Shown here: positions 9,088-17,819 of the stretch, one piece after another
Position numbering within the stretch: the first letter of the stretch is position 1
Layout: each line of letters starts with the position of its first letter
Notes under the pieces: model-generated
Database searches by the model: none
Seen by the model: only the letters and a program-made list of their open reading frames with translations
What the model was told of the DNA's origin: nothing
Translations under genes and position numbers: made by a program
Source: an uncultured Rickettsiales bacterium
Lineage (GTDB): Bacteria; Pseudomonadota; Alphaproteobacteria; Rs-D84
Reading direction: 5' to 3'
DNA length: 64,000 nt
NCBI GenBank assembly: GCA_900546225.1
Contig: URBZ01000003.1
Coordinates: 1-64,000, forward strand

Positions 9088-9599
9088 TTCTTTGTCCCCA
9101 TGTTTGCCAATTCCACAGATACGCGTTTAACCCCCATTGCCGAACCAGACAATGTGTGCGAAAACTGAACCTGAGTTCCCGCGTCCAGCAATGTTGCCGA
9201 TGGCATAAATTTCTGTTGTATTACTATGTTGCCATTGGCGTCACGCGCCGTGATAATCAAATCAGGCACACCGTATATTTCATCAGACACATTTTGCACC
9301 GTACCAGCAACCACCAATCGTGGCATACCGTCCGCATCTGCGGCCGTACGCACCGATGTAACGTGCGCAACCAATGGGGCAGCGTTGGCGTTTTCTATTT
9401 TCTGGCGTGTGATAACAGCAACCGTGAACACAATCGCCGACAGCAACGCACACAATGCCGCAAAGAACATCATTGCTGCACCGCGACCATTACTGCGCGC
9501 CGGCGTCCACGTGTGACCACACACCGCACACTTTACCGCGCCCGCGCGCAGTGACGGTACGGAATATTCTGTCTGACAAAAATCACATTTTATTTTCAT
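9084..9599 (-). CDS. Zinc-ribbon membrane protein with DUF3426-like domain
   Basis: 171 residues. An N-terminal MJ0042-type zinc ribbon is visible (CDFCQTEYSVP...CAVCGHTW, two C-x2-C pairs). A transmembrane helix follows (residues about 40-65, MMFFAALCALLSAIVFTVAVI), then a periplasmic DUF3426-like beta domain containing VVAGTVQNVSDEIYGVPDL. Proteins of this type are common in proteobacteria; the exact role is unknown. It follows the third PilV-like gene by 20 bases and overlaps the next gene by four. Confidence 0.8.
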   Translation of the reverse strand: MKIKCDFCQTEYSVPSLRAGAVKCAVCGHTWTPARSNGRGAAMMFFAALCALLSAIVFTVAVITRQKIENANAAPLVAHVTSVRTAADADGMPRLVVAGTVQNVSDEIYGVPDLIITARDANGNIVIQQKFMPSATLLDAGTQVQFSHTLSGSAMGVKRVSVELANMGTKK

Positions 9600-9619
9600 G
9601 ATTCCACTTATACCACATA

Positions 9620-10930
9620 TTATTCCAAATTCAACAGGCGATATTTCGCACGAACGCGCGTCTGGATTTCAGACAATGCGTTCATAAAATCTGCGACCGT
9701 TGCGTTCTGGTTTGTGGCAACTGTTGCAAATAATTGATACGATACCGTGTCGCCACGAGTATCACGCGCCGCGGCTGATGCCATACGATTCAAATCCAAC
9801 AATGTCATATCTGACATATTGGCCACACCACTTTTTACATTCCAATAGTATGCGGGGTTCACAGAATCTTCTATCATTTTGCTGACGACCAATTTGGGCG
9901 TAATTGAACCGGTAAAACCAACCGTCACATACACCGCAGTAATACGCCCCGATGTCATGTCCACCGAATCCGTGACACGCAGTAATGCGATTTTTTCGCT
10001 GTCACTGATGGACAGCCCCCCCAATGTCAAATTAGACACCCACAGGTCACCGACATTAAAACTGGAAAACTTGCCCACGTCCGCTAATTTGAATGCGCCC
10101 GCGACGTTCAATGTACGCGAATCCGCCGACATAGTGCCGGACACCGTTGCGTTTTTTATACCGAACGCACCGTCCAATGTTGGACGCGTTTGGTATATCA
10201 AACTGGAAACCGCCGCGCGTCCCAATGTTAAATTGCCAGACAGTGCAACCGACGACGCGTCCAAGAATGCCATATCGGTAATATTATGCCCACCCAGATT
10301 CAGTCCCGCCTGCATCGTTGCATCACGCGCATCGTCCGATGGCACGCGCCACAGGTATAATGCGTTGTCCAGATTCACCGATGTCGTTGCAACAATTCCG
10401 TTTGTTGCAACAATTCCCATATCAATATTATCGGCGCGCGATGTGCCAAATGCGCCATATGTACGCGCGTTATCCACAAAGCCCAGTTGCCCCGCCCCCG
10501 TTGCCACAATTTCACGTGTACGTAGTGGCGTGATATCGGCATCAGACATAACCACAACGCCCTGCAAAGTGGATTTGCCACGCACGTCGTTTGATTTCAA
10601 AACACGCAGTTGGTAATCACGACCATTTTCCATCAAATTTGTATTCAGACCATAATCCGCCAAATCCGCCATTTCCAGACGCGTGATATTTTTCCCAACT
10701 GTTTCCAGTAACTTTTCACGATTATCGACAATATAGCGTTCCAATGCGTCCTGAATGTTTTCCATTTCGCGGGCGATAACGATATTTTCAGCGCGACGAA
10801 CCGCACGCGTCTGATACTGGAATAAAAACGGAATTATCAATGTGGCCAGCGCAACCGACAACAGTAATTCAACCATCATGCCGCCACGCGACGCATTTGA
10901 CGCAGAAAAGATACGCAATGGTGTTTTCAT
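9620..10930 (-). CDS. PilV-like minor pilin/adhesin (third of three)
   Basis: 436 residues from ATG 10930, which overlaps the previous stop as TAATG and has AGAGG upstream. A type III/IV prepilin leader is visible: SRG^GMMVELLLSVALATLI, with cleavage after glycine and glutamate at mature position 5, then a hydrophobic helix. Further on, LNLGGHNITDMAFLDASSV resembles the repeated (M/L)xxGGxxIxxxxxLxA segment of the shufflon-type PilV N-terminal domain of conjugative type IVb pili. The C-terminal half is variable and rich in beta-forming residues, as expected for an adhesin tip. The PilV assignment rests on these motifs; no invertase or shufflon repeats are seen nearby. Confidence 0.7.
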   Translation of the reverse strand: MKTPLRIFSASNASRGGMMVELLLSVALATLIIPFLFQYQTRAVRRAENIVIAREMENIQDALERYIVDNREKLLETVGKNITRLEMADLADYGLNTNLMENGRDYQLRVLKSNDVRGKSTLQGVVVMSDADITPLRTREIVATGAGQLGFVDNARTYGAFGTSRADNIDMGIVATNGIVATTSVNLDNALYLWRVPSDDARDATMQAGLNLGGHNITDMAFLDASSVALSGNLTLGRAAVSSLIYQTRPTLDGAFGIKNATVSGTMSADSRTLNVAGAFKLADVGKFSSFNVGDLWVSNLTLGGLSISDSEKIALLRVTDSVDMTSGRITAVYVTVGFTGSITPKLVVSKMIEDSVNPAYYWNVKSGVANMSDMTLLDLNRMASAAARDTRGDTVSYQLFATVATNQNATVADFMNALSEIQTRVRAKYRLLNLE

Positions 10931-12132
10931 TACTTCAATACCTCTTGGGGTGTTGCGGATTTCCAACTGCTTTGCATTATCGCACCAAATTCCGATGCTT
11001 TTGGTGCGGCGGGCAATGCTGCACGCGTCAATGTCAATTTAGAAAACGTTGGTGCTTTGGTATTTGGGAATGTCCAATTACCCAATTTTAATGGCGCGTT
11101 TGTTGACATCAACAATTCACCAGAAACTGTCAGGCCAAAACTTTCATAAAACACAATTTCTTCGGCGGAAACATATGGGGTTTTGACGGAATTTGCGCTG
11201 ATACCCGTAAAGCCACTGATTGTTCGTGTGGTGTCTGATTTCAAAACCAAATCACGCGCAACATTTACGGACTTGGTAATTTTTGCGCGATCGGTCACAA
11301 TGCGCCCATTGGTTGTGTACGCCGCACCATTCATACTGTCCGCGTTGATTGTTCTGAATCCGGAAATATCACCCGTCACACGCATAGAATTGATTTTTAC
11401 ACCCGCGCCATCGACATTTGCGCCACGACGGAAATACGCGGTGTTTGCCGTCATATCATCAATGCCAGCAAATACCGCCGACATGTTTTTAACCCGCGCG
11501 GACACGCCCGACAGTGCATCAACATTGTATATATTGTTGCCGCCCATATTCAAATCGCGCAACATGGTGTTCAGGTTTTCTTCGTCTGATGCCGTACGAT
11601 GCAAGTATTTTGTTGTATCCAATCCCGCAACATCGCGCGACACACGATACACCAGCAACCCTTCGTGAAAGTCCGGTGCGGACACCGCCCAATTTGCGCC
11701 ATACGCCACACCATCGGGCGACACAATCGCGGCATCTGCGCCAACATGGCGGGCAATACGATTTGCGTCCAGTTTATTGTCTGCAATATCAAACGCCAAA
11801 TACACATCGGTAATTGTTGCACCACGAACAGAATACTTGTCAATAAATCCCGCCGCAATTGACGGTGATATTTGCGCCAATTCATCGTCTGATAATTTAA
11901 TCTGGGCCGTATCAGGCCAATGATTTTGGTTCGCACGAACATAATTTAACGTAATATCGCGTAATTCCATAATCTGGCGGGCAATCGCCATATCACGCAG
12001 GTTCGACGTTGTTTCCGTGATTTGGGAATACAGCACAGGCGCGGCAATCGCAACGATTGCCATGGACAAAATAACCTCTGTCAAACTGGTGCCGCGGGCG
12101 GCGGGCGATGAAAATATACGCGATTTAATCAC
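10930..12132 (-). CDS. PilV-like minor pilin/adhesin (second of three)
   Basis: 400 residues starting at GTG 12132, inside the end of the preceding gene (8-base overlap, GTGATTAA), with a GGGGGCAG ribosome site. The prepilin motif is AARG^TSLTEVILSMAIVA with E5 present. The shufflon-N-like segment LNMGGNNIYNVDALSGVSA occurs about midway. It shares the general plan of its two neighbours but the sequences have diverged, so the three look like old paralogues. Expected to be processed by a prepilin peptidase, which is not in this window. Confidence 0.7.
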   Translation of the reverse strand: MIKSRIFSSPAARGTSLTEVILSMAIVAIAAPVLYSQITETTSNLRDMAIARQIMELRDITLNYVRANQNHWPDTAQIKLSDDELAQISPSIAAGFIDKYSVRGATITDVYLAFDIADNKLDANRIARHVGADAAIVSPDGVAYGANWAVSAPDFHEGLLVYRVSRDVAGLDTTKYLHRTASDEENLNTMLRDLNMGGNNIYNVDALSGVSARVKNMSAVFAGIDDMTANTAYFRRGANVDGAGVKINSMRVTGDISGFRTINADSMNGAAYTTNGRIVTDRAKITKSVNVARDLVLKSDTTRTISGFTGISANSVKTPYVSAEEIVFYESFGLTVSGELLMSTNAPLKLGNWTFPNTKAPTFSKLTLTRAALPAAPKASEFGAIMQSSWKSATPQEVLK

Positions 12133-13483
12133 AGTTACTGCCCCCGTTTAACATACATTGTTTGATATCAATACGCTGTTCCAAGCGTTGCCAAAAATAA
12201 TATTGGCAAATTATATACTGCGACAATGATTTTGCATTATAAGATCCGTCCAAATCACCAATCAATGTCTTGCACGCGACCGTCGTGTTATTTGATTCAG
12301 ACGGTGATTTCAATGGCGCAATCGTGTCATTGTTCAGTGTGCCGACAAATACATCTGGCAATACAGACGTGCCGGCGGGACGAATATCCAATATTACCGC
12401 CCCCGATTCACCGTCAGACAATGCGTCGGATGTTTGGTCACGCATTGTGATATTTGATGTGGCGATTGATGCGACACTGATGCCACTGTATGCCGAATAA
12501 CTTAACGAATCTTCGTCAATATACACATCTTGGCCGCGGGCGGCATTCAAGAATGAATTGATTTCTAACCGCTCTACACTGAAATTTATTTTATCACTGA
12601 CCACATTGCCACGCACATACCAATTCGCAGGGCCGGTAAAACTGGTGCGGCCCGCCGTCATTGCAAAATCATATACCGATGCAGTATTTGCGTTAAATGT
12701 TCCCGCATCACCAAACGCCGCAACCGTGCGCGCATCAACAGAATCAACCGACAGTGCGCCACGCGTCAGCGACAGCGCAGATTCACCGTCCGGACTTTGG
12801 AATACCGCCCTGTCCGCGGTGGCGTTTTTAATAGAATTTTTAGATTTGCGTCCGTTTTCCGTCCCCGTCAACGACAATGTTGTAATTTCGCCCGTATCAA
12901 AACCCGCGCGGTTGGCAACAATACTGCCCACATTATTCAGCGAATTGCCATTCATTTCCAAATTGGCCAAGAATGCGCCCGCGTCCAAATCCGTATCATT
13001 ACGACGCACAACGTCTGAATACGCATCGTCCAATGCAATCGCCACCACCAGTGCATCATTGTCCGTCGCCGCATAGAACCCAATGCGACGCACCAATTCC
13101 GCCATCTGAATCCCCGACAGATTTCCGCCCGTCATTTTCAGGTATGCCGATACCTGCGTGGAATCCTTGTCAATAACCAGTGCGATATTTTGCCCCAGTG
13201 CGGTTTGCGGTCTGAATCCCAACGGCAAACCATATGGTTCAAGCAAATCTGTGAATTGTGTGCCCGACACAACTGTTTCGTTGTACGGCAATGCGGACGC
13301 ATTTTCGCGAATAAATATGCGCGCCGCCGCCGCGGCATTATCAATTTGGCGCGTGGTGGAATACATCTGGGCGGCCATATCACGTGATGCCAAACGCGAT
13401 GCGAAAAACGGCATGAACGCAAAGATACACGTCAACGCCAACAATGCCTGTAATAAAAAATTTCCGCTTTGATTTCGTGGCAA
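12125..13483 (-). CDS. PilV-like minor pilin/adhesin (first of three), TTG start
   Basis: About 452 residues if translation begins at TTG 13483, giving the short basic leader LPRNQSG^NFLLQALLALTCIF. A strong TAGGAGGGGG site lies just upstream; no in-frame ATG has a comparable site and an ATG farther upstream falls on or before the promoter's transcribed start. The residue normally Glu at mature position 5 is Gln. The shufflon-N-like motif LEMNGNSLNNVGSIVANRA is present. It is the first gene of the six-gene minus-strand operon. Confidence 0.68.
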   Translation of the reverse strand: MPRNQSGNFLLQALLALTCIFAFMPFFASRLASRDMAAQMYSTTRQIDNAAAAARIFIRENASALPYNETVVSGTQFTDLLEPYGLPLGFRPQTALGQNIALVIDKDSTQVSAYLKMTGGNLSGIQMAELVRRIGFYAATDNDALVVAIALDDAYSDVVRRNDTDLDAGAFLANLEMNGNSLNNVGSIVANRAGFDTGEITTLSLTGTENGRKSKNSIKNATADRAVFQSPDGESALSLTRGALSVDSVDARTVAAFGDAGTFNANTASVYDFAMTAGRTSFTGPANWYVRGNVVSDKINFSVERLEINSFLNAARGQDVYIDEDSLSYSAYSGISVASIATSNITMRDQTSDALSDGESGAVILDIRPAGTSVLPDVFVGTLNNDTIAPLKSPSESNNTTVACKTLIGDLDGSYNAKSLSQYIICQYYFWQRLEQRIDIKQCMLNGGSNCD

Positions 13484-13512
13484 GTGAATATGCCCCCTCC
13501 TACATACCGAAC

Positions 13513-13541
13513 AGAATAGCAACTGAAAAAAAATATTGCAA
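13513..13541 (-). promoter_or_regulatory. Promoter of the pilV-like operon
   Basis: On the minus strand, TTGCAA (13541-13536), a 17-base T-rich spacer and TATTCT (13518-13513). The predicted transcription start near 13506 leaves a short leader carrying the GGAGG site. Confidence 0.6.
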
Positions 13542-13633
13542 TCAGTTTTAAGATGATTTAACATCAGTTTCGTTTAGAGAGTTGGCGACAAAAATCGCCG
13601 GAAATAATTTCCTTTTGAAACAACAGAAACAAA

Positions 13634-13933
13634 ATGCAAAACAAGAAAAACCAATCGTCTGTCGGGCTGATGATTCAGCGTTGTCATAAATGGCGTCAGA
13701 AAAGAAAACAGTACATCGATCAGGCACGTCAAACCGCCGATGAAATTGAACGCGAACGCCTGTTACAGGCCGCCGAACACTATGGCCGCATTGTCGCCGC
13801 AGAGCAAGGCAAAATTGATTCCACACGCACCCCTGCGGACAAGGTTTCAGTACCAGAAATTGATACAGAATCTGATGACACAACCGCATCGGACGAGGTC
13901 GAGGCCCCATTGCCCGATTTCATATTAAACTGA
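13634..13933 (+). CDS. DUF4167-like small protein
   Basis: 99 residues. The region QYIDQARQTADEIERERLL followed by QAAEHYGRIVAAEQGK matches the helical pattern of alphaproteobacterial DUF4167 proteins (Y-x2-A-R-x-A...AEHY-x-R). The N-terminus is strongly basic (KKNQ, KWRQKRKQ), consistent with RNA or nucleic-acid association, and the C-terminus is acidic. It stands alone between the divergent pilin operon and dnaX. The family assignment rests on this short motif only; function is unknown. Confidence 0.65.
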   Translation: MQNKKNQSSVGLMIQRCHKWRQKRKQYIDQARQTADEIERERLLQAAEHYGRIVAAEQGKIDSTRTPADKVSVPEIDTESDDTTASDEVEAPLPDFILN

Positions 13934-13957
13934 CACAGAATCGTGTTCTAAATTTTG

Positions 13958-13985
13958 TTGAAATTTGACTGTGTTTTGCTATCCT
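13958..13985 (+). promoter_or_regulatory. dnaX promoter
   Basis: TTGAAA at 13958-13963, 16-base spacer, TATCCT at 13980-13985. The start codon at 14007 is 21 bases farther and has an AAGGAAG site, so this gene is not leaderless. Confidence 0.55.
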
Positions 13986-14006
13986 GCGAACAAAAGGAAG
14001 TTTGGC

Positions 14007-15554
14007 ATGGACAGCAATTACACAGTTTTAGCACGCAAATACCGCAGTCAAGATTTTCAATCACTGATTGGCCAAGATGTTTTGGTAAAAACACTGACCA
14101 CCGCAATCAATACCGGACGCATTGCACATGCGTATATTTTTACTGGCATTCGTGGGACTGGGAAAACCAGTACAGCGCGTATTTTGGCCAAGGCATTAAA
14201 CTGTCTGTCATCAGATGGGCCGACCGCAACACCATGCGGTGTATGCGAAAACTGTCGCGCGATTGCCGCGGGGCAACACATTGACGTTATGGAAATCGAC
14301 GCGGCATCACACACAGGCGTTGACAATATGCGCGACATCTTGGACGCGGCACAGTATCGTCCAACCAATGGTCGGTACAAGGTTTATATTATCGACGAAG
14401 TTCATATGCTGTCGACATCGGCGTTTAACGCACTGCTCAAAACACTGGAAGAACCACCTGCACACGTTATCTTTATTTTGGCAACAACCGAAATTCGCAA
14501 AGTACCTGTGACCATTCTGTCACGATGCCAGCGTTTTGATTTGGCGCGCGTGCCGGTTGAAACATTAAAAAAACATTTTGCGTGGATTGCATCACAAGAA
14601 AAAATTGAATTATCTGATGCGGCAAACGAATTGTTGGCGCGCGCCGCCGATGGGTCGGTTCGTGATGGATTGTCATTGCTGGATCAGGCGATTGCCCAAA
14701 CCGGCGGGCACGTTGACGAAGCGGCCGTGTTGGCAATGCTGAAACGCGCAGACAGTGGGGTTGTTGTTGACCTGATGAATACAGTGTTGTCAGGCGATAC
14801 CGCCGCCGCATTGGAAAAGGTTGACCAGATTTACACCAATGGCGCAGACCTGTCTATGCTGTTGACCGACATGATGGAATGGACACATTGGGCAACACGT
14901 ATGCACCCCGCCCTGCACGCGGGTGACGTCACGACATCGCCATACACGATGGATCAGCGCGAACAGATTCAAAAAATCAATGAACGCATTTCATTAAATA
15001 CCCTGTCACGCATATGGCAGGTTATGGTTGCGGCCGTATCTGAATTACAGGCGTCTGATAATCAAAAGCAATGTTTTGATATGCTGATTGTACGTTTGAT
15101 GCATATTGCCGATATGCCATCTGTGAATGAAATTCTGAAACGTCAACAGATGGAACGCGCCAGTGCACCCGCCACCACACCGGTTGCCACGCCCGCACCC
15201 GTGGCAGACACGCCAAAGTTTCTGAAAATCACATCGGCGGATACGCTGCGTGACGAATTAAAGAAATCCAAGGAAATTATGTTGCATGCGTATTTTGATA
15301 ATAATATAGAGGTTGTTGATTTTACCGACGGAGCAATCAAGTATTTTGACCGTGGCAACGACGAAACATTTGCATCAAAACTGGCCATGTGGTTGCAAGA
15401 TAAAACGGGACACGCGTGGACACTTTCGCGCGAAACAGAATCCCATCATGTTCAAACGGCCGCTGAACAAAATCAAGTGGCGTTGGAATCCGACCCGTTG
15501 GTGGCCAGCGCAATGGACTTGTTCGAAGGCGCACAAATCGTTGGTTCAAAATAA
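14007..15554 (+). CDS. dnaX: DNA polymerase III subunit gamma/tau
   Basis: 515 residues. ATPase that loads the beta clamp and organises the replicative polymerase. The AAA+ domain shows Walker A GIRGTGKTST, a four-cysteine zinc module ending in CGVCENC, Walker B DEVHMLS, and sensor-1 region ATTEIRKVP. The start at 14007 (MDSNYTVLARKYR) matches the family N-terminus and has AAGGAAG upstream. At 515 residues it is a short tau with a compact C-terminal region. It is followed by the pilin gene at 15578 rather than by recR or ybaB, its usual neighbours; ybaB lies elsewhere (43151-43450). Confidence 0.95.
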   Translation: MDSNYTVLARKYRSQDFQSLIGQDVLVKTLTTAINTGRIAHAYIFTGIRGTGKTSTARILAKALNCLSSDGPTATPCGVCENCRAIAAGQHIDVMEIDAASHTGVDNMRDILDAAQYRPTNGRYKVYIIDEVHMLSTSAFNALLKTLEEPPAHVIFILATTEIRKVPVTILSRCQRFDLARVPVETLKKHFAWIASQEKIELSDAANELLARAADGSVRDGLSLLDQAIAQTGGHVDEAAVLAMLKRADSGVVVDLMNTVLSGDTAAALEKVDQIYTNGADLSMLLTDMMEWTHWATRMHPALHAGDVTTSPYTMDQREQIQKINERISLNTLSRIWQVMVAAVSELQASDNQKQCFDMLIVRLMHIADMPSVNEILKRQQMERASAPATTPVATPAPVADTPKFLKITSADTLRDELKKSKEIMLHAYFDNNIEVVDFTDGAIKYFDRGNDETFASKLAMWLQDKTGHAWTLSRETESHHVQTAAEQNQVALESDPLVASAMDLFEGAQIVGSK

Positions 15555-15577
15555 ATCACGTAATTCGGGGGGAATAC

Positions 15578-16036
15578 ATGAAAACAGAATCTGGACGTTC
15601 ATTGATAGAGGTTATCGGGGTACTGGCCATCGCCGGTATTATGACCGCCGCCACATGGCAGTTGGCCAATGTACTGCGCAATAATATGCGTCGCACAACC
15701 GCAAATCAGGTTCTGCAACAGATTGCCAGCGACACAAAATTATTGTTGCAAATGCGCGGGGACTATACCGGTGTATCGGTTGACTATTTGATAAAAGAAG
15801 GTGCATTAAAGAATAATGCCGCACCGATTGGCGGGGACGCGTGGTCGGTTACATCGTCGGCGGACGGAACATCGTTTTCAATCAATCTGGTTGAACTGAC
15901 GCAATCGGAATGCGAATATTTTTCAACGTCTGCGCCATCGTGGGCAACATCAATTATGGTAAATGGTTCAACATATGACCCAGACACCAGATGTTTTTCA
16001 TCATCAACAAATCAGGTTTCATTTATCGTTGAATAG
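15578..16036 (+). CDS. Type IVb-like major pilin (PilS-like)
   Basis: 152 residues. Short leader MKTESG^RSLIEVIGVLAIAGI with glycine at -1 and glutamate at mature position 5, followed by the N-terminal helix of type IV pilins. Two cysteines (in SECEYF and TRCFSS) bracket the C-terminal D-loop, as in type IVb pilins such as PilS. It has a GGGGGG site upstream. It is probably the shaft subunit of the filament to which the three PilV-like proteins at 9620-13483 would add tips. The downstream lipoprotein begins inside its last codons. Confidence 0.75.
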   Translation: MKTESGRSLIEVIGVLAIAGIMTAATWQLANVLRNNMRRTTANQVLQQIASDTKLLLQMRGDYTGVSVDYLIKEGALKNNAAPIGGDAWSVTSSADGTSFSINLVELTQSECEYFSTSAPSWATSIMVNGSTYDPDTRCFSSSTNQVSFIVE

Positions 16037-16706
16037 TGTAACAAAAATCTTTGCGGGGCTGTCCATAATAACTCTGTGCGGTTGCATGACGTATCACAGT
16101 CCGAATCGCAGCCAGTGGCCACTGTACCTGCGCGGGGCCAGTTTTACCGACATGACCGAACCCGCACGCATTGCCAAACGCCCTGTGTATTTGGGGTCGG
16201 GGGGCAAACTGATTTCAAACGAAACATTACCAAACAGTGCCGAATACGGGGACAAGGTTGCAAACGACAATGCCGCCGCGGTGCAATATATGGCAAATGT
16301 TGAATACACATTGTATGACGCGTTGCGTAAATCCGGCATTTCGGTTCAGCGTGCGGGCACAGACGTTGTTGTAATTCTGGTGCGTGATGCAATTATGGAA
16401 CTGGACGCCCCAGAAATATCGGCAACGGGTGATGACACACTGCGCACGATTGCAAAAATATTGAATAAATATGACGCAACATTTATTGAAATTGCGGGCT
16501 ATACCGATGCAATGGACGCAACATCTGCGCATGCGCTGTCAATGGATATGGCACAACGCGTTGGTGTGCATTTGGCCCAGCATGATATAAATACCGCGCG
16601 CATGTTTATTGTTGCGCGCGGTGCATCGCGTCCGATTGCCGCCCAAGATGACATCGGCCGCCTGACAAATCGCCGTGTCGAAATTCGTATTGTTCCGGCA
16701 CGATAA
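16029..16706 (+). CDS. OmpA-family lipoprotein
   Basis: About 225 residues if it starts at TTG 16029, which overlaps the pilin stop (TTGAATAG) and gives an exact lipoprotein signal ending in IITLCG^C. A longer in-frame start would overlap the pilin by 74 bases. The C-terminal domain (IEIAGYTDAMD ... GASRPIAA ... NRRVEIRI) is an OmpA-C peptidoglycan-binding fold. Coupling to the pilin suggests it may anchor a pilus or secretion component to the cell wall, which is inference. The start codon is uncertain because the ribosome site is weak. Confidence 0.75.
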   Translation: MNSVTKIFAGLSIITLCGCMTYHSPNRSQWPLYLRGASFTDMTEPARIAKRPVYLGSGGKLISNETLPNSAEYGDKVANDNAAAVQYMANVEYTLYDALRKSGISVQRAGTDVVVILVRDAIMELDAPEISATGDDTLRTIAKILNKYDATFIEIAGYTDAMDATSAHALSMDMAQRVGVHLAQHDINTARMFIVARGASRPIAAQDDIGRLTNRRVEIRIVPAR

Positions 16707-16787
16707 ATTATCGGACAAGTTTCCCTTTTCATTTGAAAATTTTGTTGCTATACTGCGACCAGAACAATTAAACAAAGGAAGGCTATC

Positions 16788-17477
16788 ATGGCAAACACAC
16801 CTAAGACACCGGTGAATCCATCGGCAAAAAAATACGCACGTACTGGTATCATCGCGGCAATCGTTATTGTCGTTGCGGTACTGGGGGCATTTGGCCTGCG
16901 CGCCCTGCATAAAACAGGCGACGCCACAGAAATCAGCGGCGCGTCCGTTGCAGAATCAGTTGAATCTGTCAGCACAGATGCCGCACGTGGGGCCGACTTG
17001 CGCATTGCAATCATTCGTATGGACGCAATCCAGACAGATGCCAAGGCACTGAAAGCATTGCGTGAACAGAAAGAATCATATGAATCCAAGTTGCGCGATG
17101 AATTGACCAAAGACCAGAAAGCACTGGAAAAAGAAAAGACAGAAATTGAAAAGTCACAGGATATTCTGTCGCGCGAGGCATTGCAACGTCGCGTCGTTGA
17201 CTATCAAAACCGCGTTGCGAAATTGCAGCGTGATTTGTCCGAACGTGCACAGAGCATCGAAGTTGCATATCAGAAAGCGTTGAACGAAATCCAGAACAAA
17301 CACCTTGATCCAGTTGTTGACGCGATTATTGCAAAAAAGAATCTGTCATTGGTAATTGACGGTCGTTTTGCCCGCACAGGCAAAGATGTCACAAATCTGG
17401 ACATCACAGACGAAGTTATCAAGGCACTGGACAAGAAAGTGTCCAAGATAAAAATGGAAACCCCAAAAGGGTTCTAA
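16788..17477 (+). CDS. Skp/OmpH-family periplasmic chaperone
   Basis: 229 residues. An N-terminal hydrophobic segment (residues 19-40, TGIIAAIVIVVAVLGAFG) acts as signal or anchor. The body is a long charged coiled coil (KDQKALEKEKTEIEKSQ) ending in LVIDGR(F), as in OmpH/Skp chaperones that carry unfolded outer-membrane proteins. It precedes lpxD and fabZ, the classical order, but bamA, usually just upstream, is absent. A TATACT box at 16749-16754 lies upstream, with only a weak -35. A strong terminator follows. Confidence 0.85.
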   Translation: MANTPKTPVNPSAKKYARTGIIAAIVIVVAVLGAFGLRALHKTGDATEISGASVAESVESVSTDAARGADLRIAIIRMDAIQTDAKALKALREQKESYESKLRDELTKDQKALEKEKTEIEKSQDILSREALQRRVVDYQNRVAKLQRDLSERAQSIEVAYQKALNEIQNKHLDPVVDAIIAKKNLSLVIDGRFARTGKDVTNLDITDEVIKALDKKVSKIKMETPKGF

Positions 17478-17507
17478 AAAAACGCCGGCAAATGCCGGTG
17501 TTTTTTT
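17476..17507 (+). terminator. Terminator after the OmpH-like gene
   Basis: Stem CGCCGGC/GCCGGTG with an AAAT loop and a T7 tract. It separates the chaperone gene from lpxD. Confidence 0.85.
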
Positions 17508-17515
17508 GGAAAGTT

Positions 17516-17774
17516 CAGAGTTCAAAGTGCAAATTTTGTGCGCTGCGCGCAACATAAAATAAACTGGATTGCCACGCGTCGCTTACGCTTGCTCGCAATG
17601 ACAAAAGAGCTAGAATACTCGTTATAAAAAACAATCCGTTTTTACCAACTACTAGCACCCTTGTCATTGCGAGTGTAACGAAGCAATCCAGTAAATAAAC
17701 CAGTGCGCCATTTGGCGCACACATTATTTTTATCGCGGCGAAGCGCAGCGGAGACGGATGAACTTTGAACTCTG
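17516..17774. repeat. Composite palindromic repeat, copy B (complete)
   Basis: 259 bases bounded by a perfect 13-base inverted repeat, CAGAGTTCAAAGT at 17516-17528 and its complement at 17762-17774. Inside are a GTGCGCTGCGCGCAAC hairpin, then the ACTGGATTG...CTCGCAATGACA module (17563-17603) and its inverted partner (17662-17692), then a GTGCGCCA/TGGCGCAC hairpin. This is the best-preserved copy of the dispersed family and occupies the whole ohmpH-lpxD gap; no gene lies in it. Confidence 0.85.
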
Positions 17775-17785
17775 TTATTTTAAGA

Positions 17786-17813
17786 TTGCACTTTGCCATA
17801 TTTTCCGTATAAT
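17786..17813 (+). promoter_or_regulatory. lpxD promoter, leaderless geometry
   Basis: TTGCAC at 17786-17791, 16-base spacer, perfect TATAAT at 17808-17813. Only six bases separate the -10 from ATG 17820. Confidence 0.7.
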
Positions 17814-17819
17814 CGCGGT

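Noticed and set aside
10470..10478. TTATCCACA, a perfect DnaA box
   Set aside because: It is a single copy inside a PilV-like coding region, with no cluster of boxes or A/T-rich unwinding region, so it is not evidence for an origin.
14567..14573. A7 run in dnaX as a programmed frameshift site
   Set aside because: It falls near codon 188, inside the ATPase part, far earlier than the known tau/gamma frameshift, and no stimulatory hairpin is evident.
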